Source of the DNA: DATBSK01 sp964501785
Lineage (GTDB): Bacteria; Actinomycetota; Acidimicrobiia; IMCC26256; PALSA-555
Direction of reading: 5' to 3'
DNA: 64,000 nucleotides
Assembly (NCBI GenBank): GCA_964501785.1
Contig: CAZCUD010000007.1
Span: 62,001-126,000 of the forward strand
The position numbers and the translations under genes were made by a program. The notes beneath the pieces were generated by a model that saw only the letters and a list, made by a program, of their open reading frames with translations, searched no databases and was not told where the DNA came from. The first letter of the stretch is position 1; the number at the start of each line of letters is the position of its first letter. This document shows, piece after piece, positions 24,880 through 32,329 of this stretch.

Positions 24880-24960
24880 GCGCGGCGACCGAGCGGAGCG
24901 GGGGCGCTCGCCCAGGGAGCGAACGGCCGCGAGCGGGGTATCCCCGCTCGCAGAGAGTGA
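24880..24960. repeat. Dispersed intergenic repeat, copy C (ilvE-cimA gap, inverted)
   Basis: Read on the minus strand this gives CGAGCGGGGATACCCCGCTCG, GTTCGCTCCCTGGGCGAGC, then CCGCTCCGCTCG, the same block order as copies A (12068) and B (30846). The internal palindrome GCGAGCGGGG/CCCCGCTCGC is centred near 24940. Sequence identity is lower than between A and B. Confidence 0.6.
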
Positions 24961-24967
24961 CCGAGAC

Positions 24968-26587
24968 ATGAAGGTCGAGATCTACGACACGACGCTGCGG
25001 GACGGCTCGCAGCTCGAGGGGATCTCCCTCACGGTCGACGACAAGCTGCGCATCGCCGAGCAGCTCGACTGGCTGGGCGTCGACTACATCGAGGCGGGCT
25101 GGCCGGGCGCGAACCCCAAGGACGACGAGGTCTTCCGGCGCATGGCGGCCGAGCTCCGCTTCGACACGAGCACGCTCGTGGCGTTCGGCTCGACCCGCCG
25201 ACCGAAGGGCAAGGTCGACTCCGACGACACGCTGCGCCACCTCGTCGAGGCACAGACCCCGGCCGTGTGCATCGTCGGGAAGTCGTGGGACTACCACGTC
25301 ACCGAGGCGCTCGGCACGACGCTGGACGAAGGCGTCGCGATGGTCGCCGACTCGGTCGAGTTCCTCCGTGGCCACGGTCGCGAGGTGCTCTTCGACGCCG
25401 AGCACTTCTTCGACGGCTACAAGCGCAACCCGGAGTTCGCGCTGCGCGTGCTCGAGGCCGCGGCCCAGGCCGGCGCCACGCGCCTCGTGCTGTGTGACAC
25501 GAACGGTGGAACGCTTCCCCACGAGGTCGAGGACACGGTTCGGGCCGTCGTCGACTACTTCGGTGCGCCGAGCCCGTCCGGTGAAGGCGTCGGCGTGGCC
25601 GTCCACCTTCACGACGACGCGGGCACCGGGGTCGCGAACGCGCTCGCCGGGGTGCGTGGCGGTGCGATCCAGGTGCAGGGGACGATCAACGGCTACGGCG
25701 AGCGCACCGGCAACTGCAACCTGACGACCATCATCCCGAACCTGACGCTGAAGATGGGCTACGAGACGATCCCCGCCGATCGCCTCGACCGCCTCACACC
25801 GGTCGCCCACCACGTGGCGGAGCTCGTCAACATGGCGCTGAACCCGCAGGCGCCCTACGTGGGCGACTCCGCGTTCGCGCACAAGGCGGGGCTGCACGTG
25901 AGCGCGATCTCGAAGCGACCCGACGCGTACGAGCACGTCTCGCCCGACGCGGTCGGCAACGGCACCCGATTCGTGGTGTCCGAGCTCGCGGGGCGGTCGA
26001 CGATCGTGCTGAAGGCCGACGAGCTCGGCATCGACCTCGACGGTCCGCAGGTGAACGACATCGTCGACACGCTCAAGCGGATGGAGCACGAGGGCTACCA
26101 CTTCGAGGTGGCCGACGCCTCGCTCGAGCTGCTGATGCGTCGCGCGACCGGCTGGGAGCCCGACTGGTTCGAGGTCGAGTCGTTCCGCGTCATCACCGAC
26201 GACCTCGTGCCGTCCTCGGGCGTCGGCGTCGACGCCGAGCACGCGGGCGTGAGCACCGAGGCGACGATCAAGGTCCATGTCGCCGGCGAGCGCCTCGTCG
26301 CGACCGCGGAGGGCAACGGACCGGTCAACGCGCTCGACCAGGCGCTGCGTGCAGCGCTCGACGGGCGCTTCCCCGAGCTGGAGCGGATCCACCTCACCGA
26401 CTACAAGGTGCGCGTCCTCGACACGCAGAAGGGCACCGGCGCGGTCACGAGGGTCCTCATCGACAGCTCGAACGGTGACCGCACCTGGACGACGATCGGT
26501 GTGAGCGAGAACATCATCGAGGCCTCGTGGCAGGCGCTCTTCGACTCGCTCGTCTTCGGGCTGCTGCAGGGCTCGTCGGGAGGGTAG
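24968..26587 (+). CDS. cimA: (R)-citramalate synthase
   Basis: 539 residues, HMGL-like TIM barrel with LeuA-type C-terminal domain. VEIYDTTLRDGSQLEGISLTVDDKLRIA separates it from LeuA, as do VDYIEAGWPGANPKD and the long insert with KSWDYHVTEALGTTLDEG. The metal HxH is in AVHLHDDAGTG. It joins acetyl-CoA with pyruvate to give citramalate, which LeuCD and LeuB convert to 2-ketobutyrate for isoleucine, bypassing threonine deaminase. A repeat copy lies between ilvE and ATG 24968, which has GAGAGTGACCGAG upstream. Confidence 0.94.
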   Translation: MKVEIYDTTLRDGSQLEGISLTVDDKLRIAEQLDWLGVDYIEAGWPGANPKDDEVFRRMAAELRFDTSTLVAFGSTRRPKGKVDSDDTLRHLVEAQTPAVCIVGKSWDYHVTEALGTTLDEGVAMVADSVEFLRGHGREVLFDAEHFFDGYKRNPEFALRVLEAAAQAGATRLVLCDTNGGTLPHEVEDTVRAVVDYFGAPSPSGEGVGVAVHLHDDAGTGVANALAGVRGGAIQVQGTINGYGERTGNCNLTTIIPNLTLKMGYETIPADRLDRLTPVAHHVAELVNMALNPQAPYVGDSAFAHKAGLHVSAISKRPDAYEHVSPDAVGNGTRFVVSELAGRSTIVLKADELGIDLDGPQVNDIVDTLKRMEHEGYHFEVADASLELLMRRATGWEPDWFEVESFRVITDDLVPSSGVGVDAEHAGVSTEATIKVHVAGERLVATAEGNGPVNALDQALRAALDGRFPELERIHLTDYKVRVLDTQKGTGAVTRVLIDSSNGDRTWTTIGVSENIIEASWQALFDSLVFGLLQGSSGG

Positions 26588-26597
26588 GTTCCGCGGC

Positions 26598-27146
26598 GTG
26601 CCGACCGACCCGTACGTCGCCCCCGAGCTCGACGAGCTCCCACGCCAGGCCCAGAACGTCGCTCCCGGGGTGAGCCTCCCCGCGGCGGAGCCATGGCGCC
26701 TCGGACGTCCCGGCGACGAGGTCGCGGTCGGTCAGCCACGCGGCCTGCTGCTGGGGTCGCCGGGTCCGAACATCGGGTACGCGCTCAAGCTCGTGCAGCG
26801 CGTCCGCGACCGCCTCGTCCTCGCGCCAGGGGAGCACGTCGACGACGCCGCCGCGCTGGTCGGCGAGCTCGGCATGCGGCGGGCCGCGTCGTACGGCCGA
26901 GCGCCCGTGATGCCCGACCTCGAGTGCGCCATGACCGTCTTCGGCTACCAGGGCGGCTGCCCCCCCGACTTCGCCACCTGGCGCGCCGCCGTCGTCGAGG
27001 GGGTGCACCACGAGTACCCGCGGCGGCGGGCGCTCTGCGACGCGGTCCCGATCGACGAGCTGCGCCTGACCCCGACGGTCCTCGCCGGTCGGGTCGAAGG
27101 GGTGCGCGCCACCGTCCGCGCGGCGGTCGAGTCCGCGCCGCTCTGA
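26598..27146 (+). CDS. Conserved protein of unknown function
   Basis: 182 residues from GTG 26598; not recognised. Notable segments are GLLLGSPGPNIGYALKLVQRVRDRLVLAPGEHVDDAAALV, where a glycine-rich loop precedes a helix, then GELGMRRAASYGRAPVMPDLECAM and FGYQGGCPPDFATW. No signal peptide or membrane helix. TAGGTT (26585-26590) lies 7 nt before the start, so transcription may be leaderless and separate from cimA, whose stop is 10 bp upstream. Composition and codon use match its neighbours. Confidence 0.7.
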   Translation: MPTDPYVAPELDELPRQAQNVAPGVSLPAAEPWRLGRPGDEVAVGQPRGLLLGSPGPNIGYALKLVQRVRDRLVLAPGEHVDDAAALVGELGMRRAASYGRAPVMPDLECAMTVFGYQGGCPPDFATWRAAVVEGVHHEYPRRRALCDAVPIDELRLTPTVLAGRVEGVRATVRAAVESAPL

Positions 27147-27161
27147 GCCGCCGCCCCCAGA

Positions 27162-27212
27162 CGTTTCGGCGTCGGCAGACCCCTCTCACGCGGGTGTGCT
27201 GACGCCAGAACG
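27162..27212. terminator. Imperfect long inverted repeat, possible terminator of the 26598 gene
   Basis: Arms of 16 bp (27162-27177 with 27197-27212) pair with three mismatches or G-U pairs; the core is GGCGTCGGCA with TGCTGACGCC. No T-run follows. Confidence 0.4.
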
Positions 27213-27230
27213 GTGCGGGGGTTGCCGGCT

Positions 27231-27265
27231 TCCCTGACACGGACGTCAGGGATTGGCGGTAGGGT
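27231..27265 (+). promoter_or_regulatory. Operator-like palindrome and -10 box before the acyl-CoA dehydrogenase gene
   Basis: TCCCTGAC-N6-GTCAGGGA at 27231-27252 is a perfect 8-bp-arm inverted repeat. A TAGGGT -10-like box at 27260-27265 follows, 9 nt before ATG 27275. The palindrome covers the -35 region, as TetR-type fatty-acid regulators often do; the regulator is not in the window. Confidence 0.55.
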
Positions 27266-27274
27266 CTCGCCGCC

Positions 27275-28432
27275 ATGAGCGGCTTAGTGCTGTCCGACGA
27301 GCACCGCGAGCTCAGGCGAGCGCTGCGACGCTTCGCCGACGAGCAGGTCGCGCCCTACGCGGCCGAGGCCGACGAGCGGGCCGAGTACCCGTGGAAGTCG
27401 TTCGAGGGCTACCGGGACTCGGGGTTCCTCCCGCTGCCGTACCCGACCGAGCACGGGGGGGACGGGGGCGACGGCGTCGCCTACGCCCTGCTGGTCGAGG
27501 AGGTCGCCCGGGTCTGCGCGTCGTCGGCGCTGTTCGTGTTCATCTCACGCCTCGCCTGTGCCCCGATCATCCGCCACGGGTCGCCCGAGCTCGCGGCGCG
27601 CGTGGTGCCGAGGGTGGTGCGCGGAGAGTGGCAGGGCTCCTACTGCCTCTCCGAATCGCATGCGGGCAGCGATGTCACGTCGATGTCCACCCGGGCGGTC
27701 CGCGACGGTGACACGTACGTGCTCAACGGCCGCAAGGCATGGATCTCGAACGCCGGCATCTCCGACTTCTACACCGTGTTCGCCGTCACCGACCCCGAAG
27801 CGTCGCCGCGCTCGCGGATCAGCGCGTTCGTCGTCGAGCGTGACGCGCCCGGCTTCTCGATCGGCAAGCTGGAGTCGAAGATGGGGATGCGCGCCTCGCC
27901 GACGGGCGAGGTGGTGCTCGACGACGTCGTCGTGCCCGCGGCGAACCTCGTCGGCGACGAAGGTGCGGGCCTCGGCTACGCGTTCGAGGCGCTCGACGGC
28001 TCGCGCCCGATCGTCGGCGCGCAGGCGCTGGGCATCGCACAGGGGGCTCTCGACGTCGCGTCCCGCTACGTCACCGAGCGCCGCCAGTTCGACACCGCGA
28101 TCGCCGACTTCCAGGGCGTGCAGTTCATGCTCGCCGACATGGCGACCCGCGTCGAGGCGGCGCGGCTCCTCGTGTACCAGGCCTGTTCGCTCGCCGAGTC
28201 GGGTGGGCCGGGGCTCACGAGGGCCGCCTCGATGGCGAAGCTGTTCGCGAGCGACACCGCGATGGCGGTCGCAACCGACGCGGTCCAGCTGCTCGGCGGC
28301 GCCGGGTACACGCGCGACTTCCCCGTCGAGCGGATGATGCGCGATGCCAAGGCCACGCAGATCTACGAGGGCACCAACCAGATCCAGCGGATCGTGATCG
28401 CGCGCAAGCTCCTCGACGAGACCACGGCCTAG
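27275..28432 (+). CDS. Acyl-CoA dehydrogenase
   Basis: 385 residues. FAD-dependent oxidation of acyl-CoA to enoyl-CoA. Blocks: YCLSESHAGSDV and GRKAWISNAG (substrate and flavin), FSIGKLESKMGMRASPTGEV, RRQFDTAIADFQGVQFMLADMATRVEAAR, and the C-terminal QIYEGTNQIQRIVIARKLL with the catalytic-base Glu in YEGTN. Full length, with all three domains. It stands alone with its own operator-like palindrome; chain-length preference is unknown. Confidence 0.93.
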   Translation: MSGLVLSDEHRELRRALRRFADEQVAPYAAEADERAEYPWKSFEGYRDSGFLPLPYPTEHGGDGGDGVAYALLVEEVARVCASSALFVFISRLACAPIIRHGSPELAARVVPRVVRGEWQGSYCLSESHAGSDVTSMSTRAVRDGDTYVLNGRKAWISNAGISDFYTVFAVTDPEASPRSRISAFVVERDAPGFSIGKLESKMGMRASPTGEVVLDDVVVPAANLVGDEGAGLGYAFEALDGSRPIVGAQALGIAQGALDVASRYVTERRQFDTAIADFQGVQFMLADMATRVEAARLLVYQACSLAESGGPGLTRAASMAKLFASDTAMAVATDAVQLLGGAGYTRDFPVERMMRDAKATQIYEGTNQIQRIVIARKLLDETTA

Positions 28433-28498
28433 CGTCGAGCAGGTGGCTCGCTAGCCTCCGAGGATGCTGCCGAGCGCCTCCTCGCATCGAGCCCGATC

Positions 28499-29923
28499 AT
28501 GACGTCCCCCGTGCGGGTCAGGTTCTCGCCGGCGCCGACGGGATCGCTGCACGTGGGGTCGGCGCGCACCGCCCTCTTCAACTACCTCTTCGCGCGGCAC
28601 CACGGCGGCTCGTTGCTCCTGCGGATCGAGGACACCGACCGCGCCCGCTCGCGGGAGGAGTGGGTGGTCGGCATCCAGGACACCCTCGGGTGGCTCGGCC
28701 TCGAGTGGGACGAGGGGCCGATCCTCCAGAGCCAGCGGTTCGAGGAGTACCGCGCCGCAGCCGAACAGCTGCGCGAGACCGGGCACGTGTACGAGTGCTC
28801 CTGCACGCCCGAGGAGCTGGAGGCTCGCAACGAAGCCGCCCGCGCGGCCGGCCGGCAGCCCGGCTACGACGGGAGCTGTCGCGACCTCAGCCCCGAGCAG
28901 CGGGCGGCCCGTGCGGCCGAAGGGCGGCCCCGCACGTTGCGCTTCCGCACGCCCGACGAAGGCTCGAGCCACTTCGTGGACGAGATCCGGGGCGAGGTGC
29001 GCGTGGAGTGGTCGACCATCCCCGACTTCGTCGTGGTGCGCGACGACGGATCGCCGATCTTCTTCCTCGCCAACGCGGTCGACGACCTCGCGATGGGCAT
29101 CACCCACGTCATCCGGGGCGAGGACCTGATCGACTCGACGCACCGCGTGCTGGCGTTGCGGCGGGCGCTCAGCGGCGATCCCGAGCCGGTGTACGCGCAT
29201 CTCCCGCTGATCCTCGGGCCCGACCGAGCCAAGCTGTCGAAGCGCCACGGCGCGGTCGCGCTCGAGGAGTTCCGCTCGGCCGGCTACCTCCCCGAAGCGG
29301 TCTGCAACTACCTGTCGCTGCTCGGCTGGTCGCCCGACGACGGGCGCGAGGTGATGACCATCGACGAGGTCGTCGCCGCCTTCACCCTCGACGGCGTCAC
29401 GCACGCGGCTGCCGCCTTCGACCACGCCAAGCTCGACTGGGTCAACGGGGAGTGGATGCGTCGCCTGACCGTCCCCGAGCTCGAGGCGAAGGCGCTGCCG
29501 CTCGCGGAGGGACGGTTCGGCCGCGGGCTCGACCGCGACCGGCTGCGCGAGGCGATCACGCTGGGGCAGGAGCGCTCCGTCACCGTCGGCGACCTGCTCG
29601 ATCAGGCCGCATTCCTCTTCACCGACGGCGAGCTCGAGATCGGGGAAGCCGGGCTCGAGAAGCTCCGGTCCACCGAGGACGCGGCCGAGGTGCTCGCGCT
29701 CGTCGACGAGCACCTCGCCTCGTGCGAGTGGACGGTCGAGGGCGTGCAGTTCCTCGAGCAGCTGAAGGCGGCGGGCTTCAAGGTGCGCAAGGTGATGCCG
29801 GCGATCTACGCCGCCGTCGAGGGTCGTCCCAACGGGCTGCCGCTGTGGGAGTCGCTCGTGCTCGTCGGACGCGACACCGCGCGTGCGCGGATCGCCGCGG
29901 CCCGCGCACGGCTCGACGAGTGA
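28499..29923 (+). CDS. gltX: Glutamyl-tRNA synthetase
   Basis: 474 residues. Class I signature HIGH as SLHVG (residues 16-20, in RFSPAPTGSLHVGSA) and KMSKS as KLSKR (K245). The LLRIEDTDRARSREE segment binds glutamate and ATP; the C-terminal helical domain recognises the anticodon. It charges tRNA-Glu, one isoacceptor of which is encoded at 30763. No obvious GatCAB gene is in the window, so whether it also charges tRNA-Gln is undecided. Confidence 0.96.
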   Translation: MTSPVRVRFSPAPTGSLHVGSARTALFNYLFARHHGGSLLLRIEDTDRARSREEWVVGIQDTLGWLGLEWDEGPILQSQRFEEYRAAAEQLRETGHVYECSCTPEELEARNEAARAAGRQPGYDGSCRDLSPEQRAARAAEGRPRTLRFRTPDEGSSHFVDEIRGEVRVEWSTIPDFVVVRDDGSPIFFLANAVDDLAMGITHVIRGEDLIDSTHRVLALRRALSGDPEPVYAHLPLILGPDRAKLSKRHGAVALEEFRSAGYLPEAVCNYLSLLGWSPDDGREVMTIDEVVAAFTLDGVTHAAAAFDHAKLDWVNGEWMRRLTVPELEAKALPLAEGRFGRGLDRDRLREAITLGQERSVTVGDLLDQAAFLFTDGELEIGEAGLEKLRSTEDAAEVLALVDEHLASCEWTVEGVQFLEQLKAAGFKVRKVMPAIYAAVEGRPNGLPLWESLVLVGRDTARARIAAARARLDE

Positions 29924-29929
29924 TCTGAC

Positions 29930-30565
29930 ATGGCGCCGGCGCTGTCGTGGCTGACGTGGAAGCTCGTGCTGCGCGTCGCGCTGGTCGTCGTCCTCATCCT
30001 CGCCGCCTACTTCGTCGTGACCTTCGTGCGTGTCTGGCGCGCCGCCGAGGGCGATGCACGCGAGAAGACCCAGGCGATCATCGTGCTGGGGGCCGCGCAG
30101 TACGACGGACGCCCGACCGACGTCTTCAAGGCGCGGCTCGACCATGCCGCGGCGCTCTGGGAGGAGGGCGTGGCGCCCACCATCGTGGTGACCGGCGGGA
30201 AGCAGCCGGGCGACCGCTTCACCGAGGCCGGCGCAGGTGCGGAGTACCTGCACTCGCTCGGCGTCCCCGACGACGCGATCCTGCGCGAGACGACCGGGCG
30301 CAGCTCGTGGGAGTCGCTCGCGGCATCGGCGCGGTTCCTCCAGGAGCGCGGCATCCGCGACGTCACGCTCGTCTCCGATCCGTTCCATTCGCTGCGCATC
30401 CGTCTCATCGCGGAGGAGCTCGGGTTCGAGGCGCACACCTCGCCCACCCGGTCGAGCCCGATCGGCGGCGTCGACGAGTGGCTCCGCTACGGGTCGGAGG
30501 CGGTGCGGGTCGCGTTCGGCGAGGTGTTCGGCTTCGGGCGACTCGCTCGCGCGTCCGACGGGTGA
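29930..30565 (+). CDS. YdcF-family protein (DUF218)
   Basis: 211 residues. One N-terminal membrane helix (VLRVALVVVLILAAYFVVTF), then the DUF218 domain: AIIVLGAAQYDGRPTDVFKARLDHAAALW, IVVTGGKQPGDRFTEA, SSWESLAASARFLQERG and LVSDPFHSLRIRLIAEELG. The family includes ElyC- and SanA-like proteins linked to envelope synthesis and vancomycin sensitivity. It starts 6 bp after gltX and is probably co-transcribed. Confidence 0.88.
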   Translation: MAPALSWLTWKLVLRVALVVVLILAAYFVVTFVRVWRAAEGDAREKTQAIIVLGAAQYDGRPTDVFKARLDHAAALWEEGVAPTIVVTGGKQPGDRFTEAGAGAEYLHSLGVPDDAILRETTGRSSWESLAASARFLQERGIRDVTLVSDPFHSLRIRLIAEELGFEAHTSPTRSSPIGGVDEWLRYGSEAVRVAFGEVFGFGRLARASDG

Positions 30566-30625
30566 CCGCCCCGTCGGGCCGCGGTGGGTGCCGACCGGGC
30601 CGCCACGGCTATCCTGGACGGACCT

Positions 30626-30697
30626 TCGGGGGTGGTGTAATCGGCAACACAACAGGTTCTGGTCCTGTCGTTGGGGGTTCGAGTCCTCCCCCCCGAG
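30626..30697 (+). tRNA. tRNA-Gln (anticodon CUG)
   Basis: Acceptor arms TCGGGGG (30626-30632) and CCCCCGA (30690-30696), discriminator G; anticodon loop TTCTGGT flanked by CAGG/CCTG gives CTG; T-loop TTCGAGT within GGGGG/CCTCC. CCA is not encoded. A TATCCT box at 30610-30615 is a likely -10. Confidence 0.93.
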
Positions 30698-30762
30698 CCC
30701 GCCGGTCCACCGCCTGCACACCCGGTCGCCTGACCGGTCGTCAGGCGGCGAGCCGGATGCAC

Positions 30763-30835
30763 GGCCCCGTCGTCTAGTGGCCTAGGACGCCGCCCTCTCA
30801 AGGCGGAAACGGCAGTTCGAATCTGCTCGGGGCTG
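30763..30835 (+). tRNA. tRNA-Glu (anticodon CUC)
   Basis: Acceptor arms GGCCCCG (30763-30769) and CGGGGCT (30828-30834, one G-U), discriminator G, followed by an encoded CCA (30836-30838). Anticodon loop CTCTCAA between CCGCC/GGCGG gives CTC; T-loop TTCGAAT within GGCAG/CTGC. It lies 65 bp after tRNA-Gln in the same direction. Confidence 0.93.
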
Positions 30836-30845
30836 CCACGCACCT

Positions 30846-30935
30846 CGTCTCGCTCGCTCACTGCGGGCCGGGGTACCCGGCCCGCGGGCGTTCGCTCGCT
30901 GGCGAGCCTCCCTCGCTCCGCTCGATAGGCCGCGC
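30846..30935. repeat. Dispersed intergenic repeat, copy B (after tRNA-Glu)
   Basis: GCCGGGGTACCCGGC at 30867-30881 and GTTCGCTCGCTGGCGAGCCTCC (in two parts at 30890-30911), then CTCGCTCCGCTCG and GGCCGCG. The blocks are identical to copy A at 12091-12142 and in the same order, while flanks and arms around the palindrome differ by compensating changes. Confidence 0.75.
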
Positions 30936-31428
30936 CGGCGCGCCGCTCGGGCACCGGGTTCGTTCGCGCCCCCGCGACGCGCGAGCTCGAGGTGTCGAGT
31001 GCGCATCGACGCGCGAAATCGGGCGCTGTGAGGCTGTCGTCAAGCCTTTCGCAACATTTTTTTTGCGTCGTTCGACGGCGTACCGACGTGGCGCGGTGCG
31101 CGCGAGCGCGTCGACGCGGTCGCACGTCACGTCGCGCGCGCACATGCGCGAAACCGTTGTGCTGCAAGCGTTTCGCGCACACCGCGCGCACGCGCGACCT
31201 CGTGCGCGCACCACTCAAGGTGTGCGGCGCGTGTGCCGAAGATGTTCGACCGTACGAGAAGACGTCGTGAAAGTCGTACGGATATCCACCACTTTTCGCA
31301 GACGTTCGTTTAGCGTTGTTCAGGACACGCGTGCGCTCGTCGGTCGTGTGCGAAGCATGATCGACGGTGCGTACGCGACGGGACATCCACTTGATCGCTA
31401 CAAGCACGCGAACCATGGAGGCATCAGC
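30936..31428. other. Intergenic stretch with unusual composition before the HU gene
   Basis: No convincing protein gene. It is visibly lower in GC than its surroundings, with an eight-base T run (31056-31063), long alternating CG/GC tracts (31095-31210), and GTACG/CGTAC inverted motifs near 31250-31280. A hairpin AGGCT-N7-AGCCT ends shortly before the T run and may terminate the tRNA transcript. TAGCGT near 31312 and the Shine-Dalgarno GGAG (31417-31420) belong to HU expression. A small RNA is possible but not shown. Confidence 0.5.
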
Positions 31429-31713
31429 GTGAACAAGGCAGAGCTCATCGACAAGATCGCCGACGGGGCCGGTCTCTCGAAGGCCGACGCCGACAAGGCG
31501 CTGAAGGCCTTCATCGACACGGTGGTCGCCGCGGTGGCGCGCGACGACCAGGTCGCGCTCCCCGGGTTCGGGAAGTTCTCCCGCACCGACCGCAAGGCGC
31601 GTGAGGGTCGCAACCCGCGGACCGGCGAGCCGGTCCACATCCCGGCCTCGAAGGCCGTCAAGTTCTCGGTAGCCGCCGACTTCAAGAAGCAGGTCAACAG
31701 CGGCGGAGCCTGA
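31429..31713 (+). CDS. hup: HU-family nucleoid DNA-binding protein
   Basis: 94 residues, the size of a minimal HU subunit. Starts NKAELIDKIADGAGLSKADADKAL, with the beta-arm GFGKFSRTDRKAREGRNPRTGEPVHIPASKAVKF in blocks containing the conserved RNPxTG. It bends DNA non-specifically as a dimer. GTG 31429 has GGAG 8 nt upstream; a longer upstream reading in the same frame has no HU similarity and was rejected. Unlike the mycobacterial-type protein it has no basic C-terminal tail; a tail-like protein is encoded separately 59 bp downstream. Confidence 0.95.
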   Translation: MNKAELIDKIADGAGLSKADADKALKAFIDTVVAAVARDDQVALPGFGKFSRTDRKAREGRNPRTGEPVHIPASKAVKFSVAADFKKQVNSGGA

Positions 31714-31772
31714 GACCGAGCTGCTCGACTGAGTCACTCGGAACCGAAACCCATGACAGAAAGGTGGTGACC

Positions 31773-32265
31773 GTGCCTCCGGCGAAGCGACGTACACGCA
31801 AGAGCGCGGCCAAGAAGACAACGGCTCGAAAGCCTGCGAAGCGGCGGACGAGGAAGACCACCGCCCGCAAGTCGACGGCACGGAAGACCACCCGGCGCCG
31901 CACGACGAAGAAGGCGGCGGCGAAGAAGACCACCCGGCGTCGTCGCAAGACGACGGCGGCGAAGAAGGCGCCGGCGAAGCGTCGTCGGAAGGCGACTGCC
32001 AAGANNNNNNNNNNNNNNNNNNNNNNNNNNNNNNNNNNNNNNNNNNNNNNNNNNNNNNNNNNNNNNNNNNNNNNNNNNNNNNNNNNNNNNNNNNNNNNNN
32101 NNNNAGGCTCCGGCCAAGCGGCGTCGTCGCAAGGCGAGCACCGCGAAGAAGGCGCCGGCGAAGCGTCGTCGGAAGGCGACTGCCAAGAAGGCTCCGGCCA
32201 AGCGGCGTCGTCGCAAGGCGAGCACCGCGAAGAAGGCGCCGGCCAAGCGTCGCCGTCGTCGGTAG
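31773..32265 (+). CDS. Lysine/arginine-rich histone-H1-like protein, interrupted by an assembly gap
   Basis: Extremely basic protein made of K-A-P-A-K-R-R-R-K-A-T-A-K and K-A-P-A-K-R-R-R-R-K-A-S-T-A-K units (28 residues, 84 bp together) after an N-terminal PPAKRRTRKSAAKKTTARK region. It resembles the tail of actinobacterial HupB and bacterial H1-like proteins and should bind DNA. GTG 31773 has an almost complete Shine-Dalgarno, AGAAAGGTGGTGACC. The 100-N gap falls inside the repeats. The reading frames on either side agree only if the true missing length is a multiple of three, so 100 is a placeholder. Terminator hairpin follows. Confidence 0.85.
32005..32104. other. Assembly gap (100 N)
   Basis: Exactly 100 N within an 84-bp tandem repeat. 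The sequence before the gap (repeat ending GACTGCCAAG) and after it (AGGCTCCGGCC) are adjacent parts of the same repeat unit, so the assembler probably broke on repeat copies. Confidence 0.95.
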
Positions 32266-32290
32266 CTTCGACGAACCAAGGACACACCGA

Positions 32291-32320
32291 GATCGGGCCC
32301 CTCTTCGGAGGGGCCCGATC
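32291..32320. terminator. Bidirectional terminator-like hairpin
   Basis: Perfect 12-bp arms, GATCGGGCCCCT (32291-32302) and AGGGGCCCGATC (32309-32320), loop CTTCGG. It lies between the convergent basic-protein and PIG-L genes. No T-run, so termination efficiency is uncertain. Confidence 0.7.
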
Positions 32321-32329
32321 CGCGTCTGC

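Noticed and set aside
31063..31428. N-terminal extension of the HU frame
   Set aside because: It is in frame but has no HU similarity and atypical composition; the GGAG-preceded GTG 31429 gives a normal-length HU.
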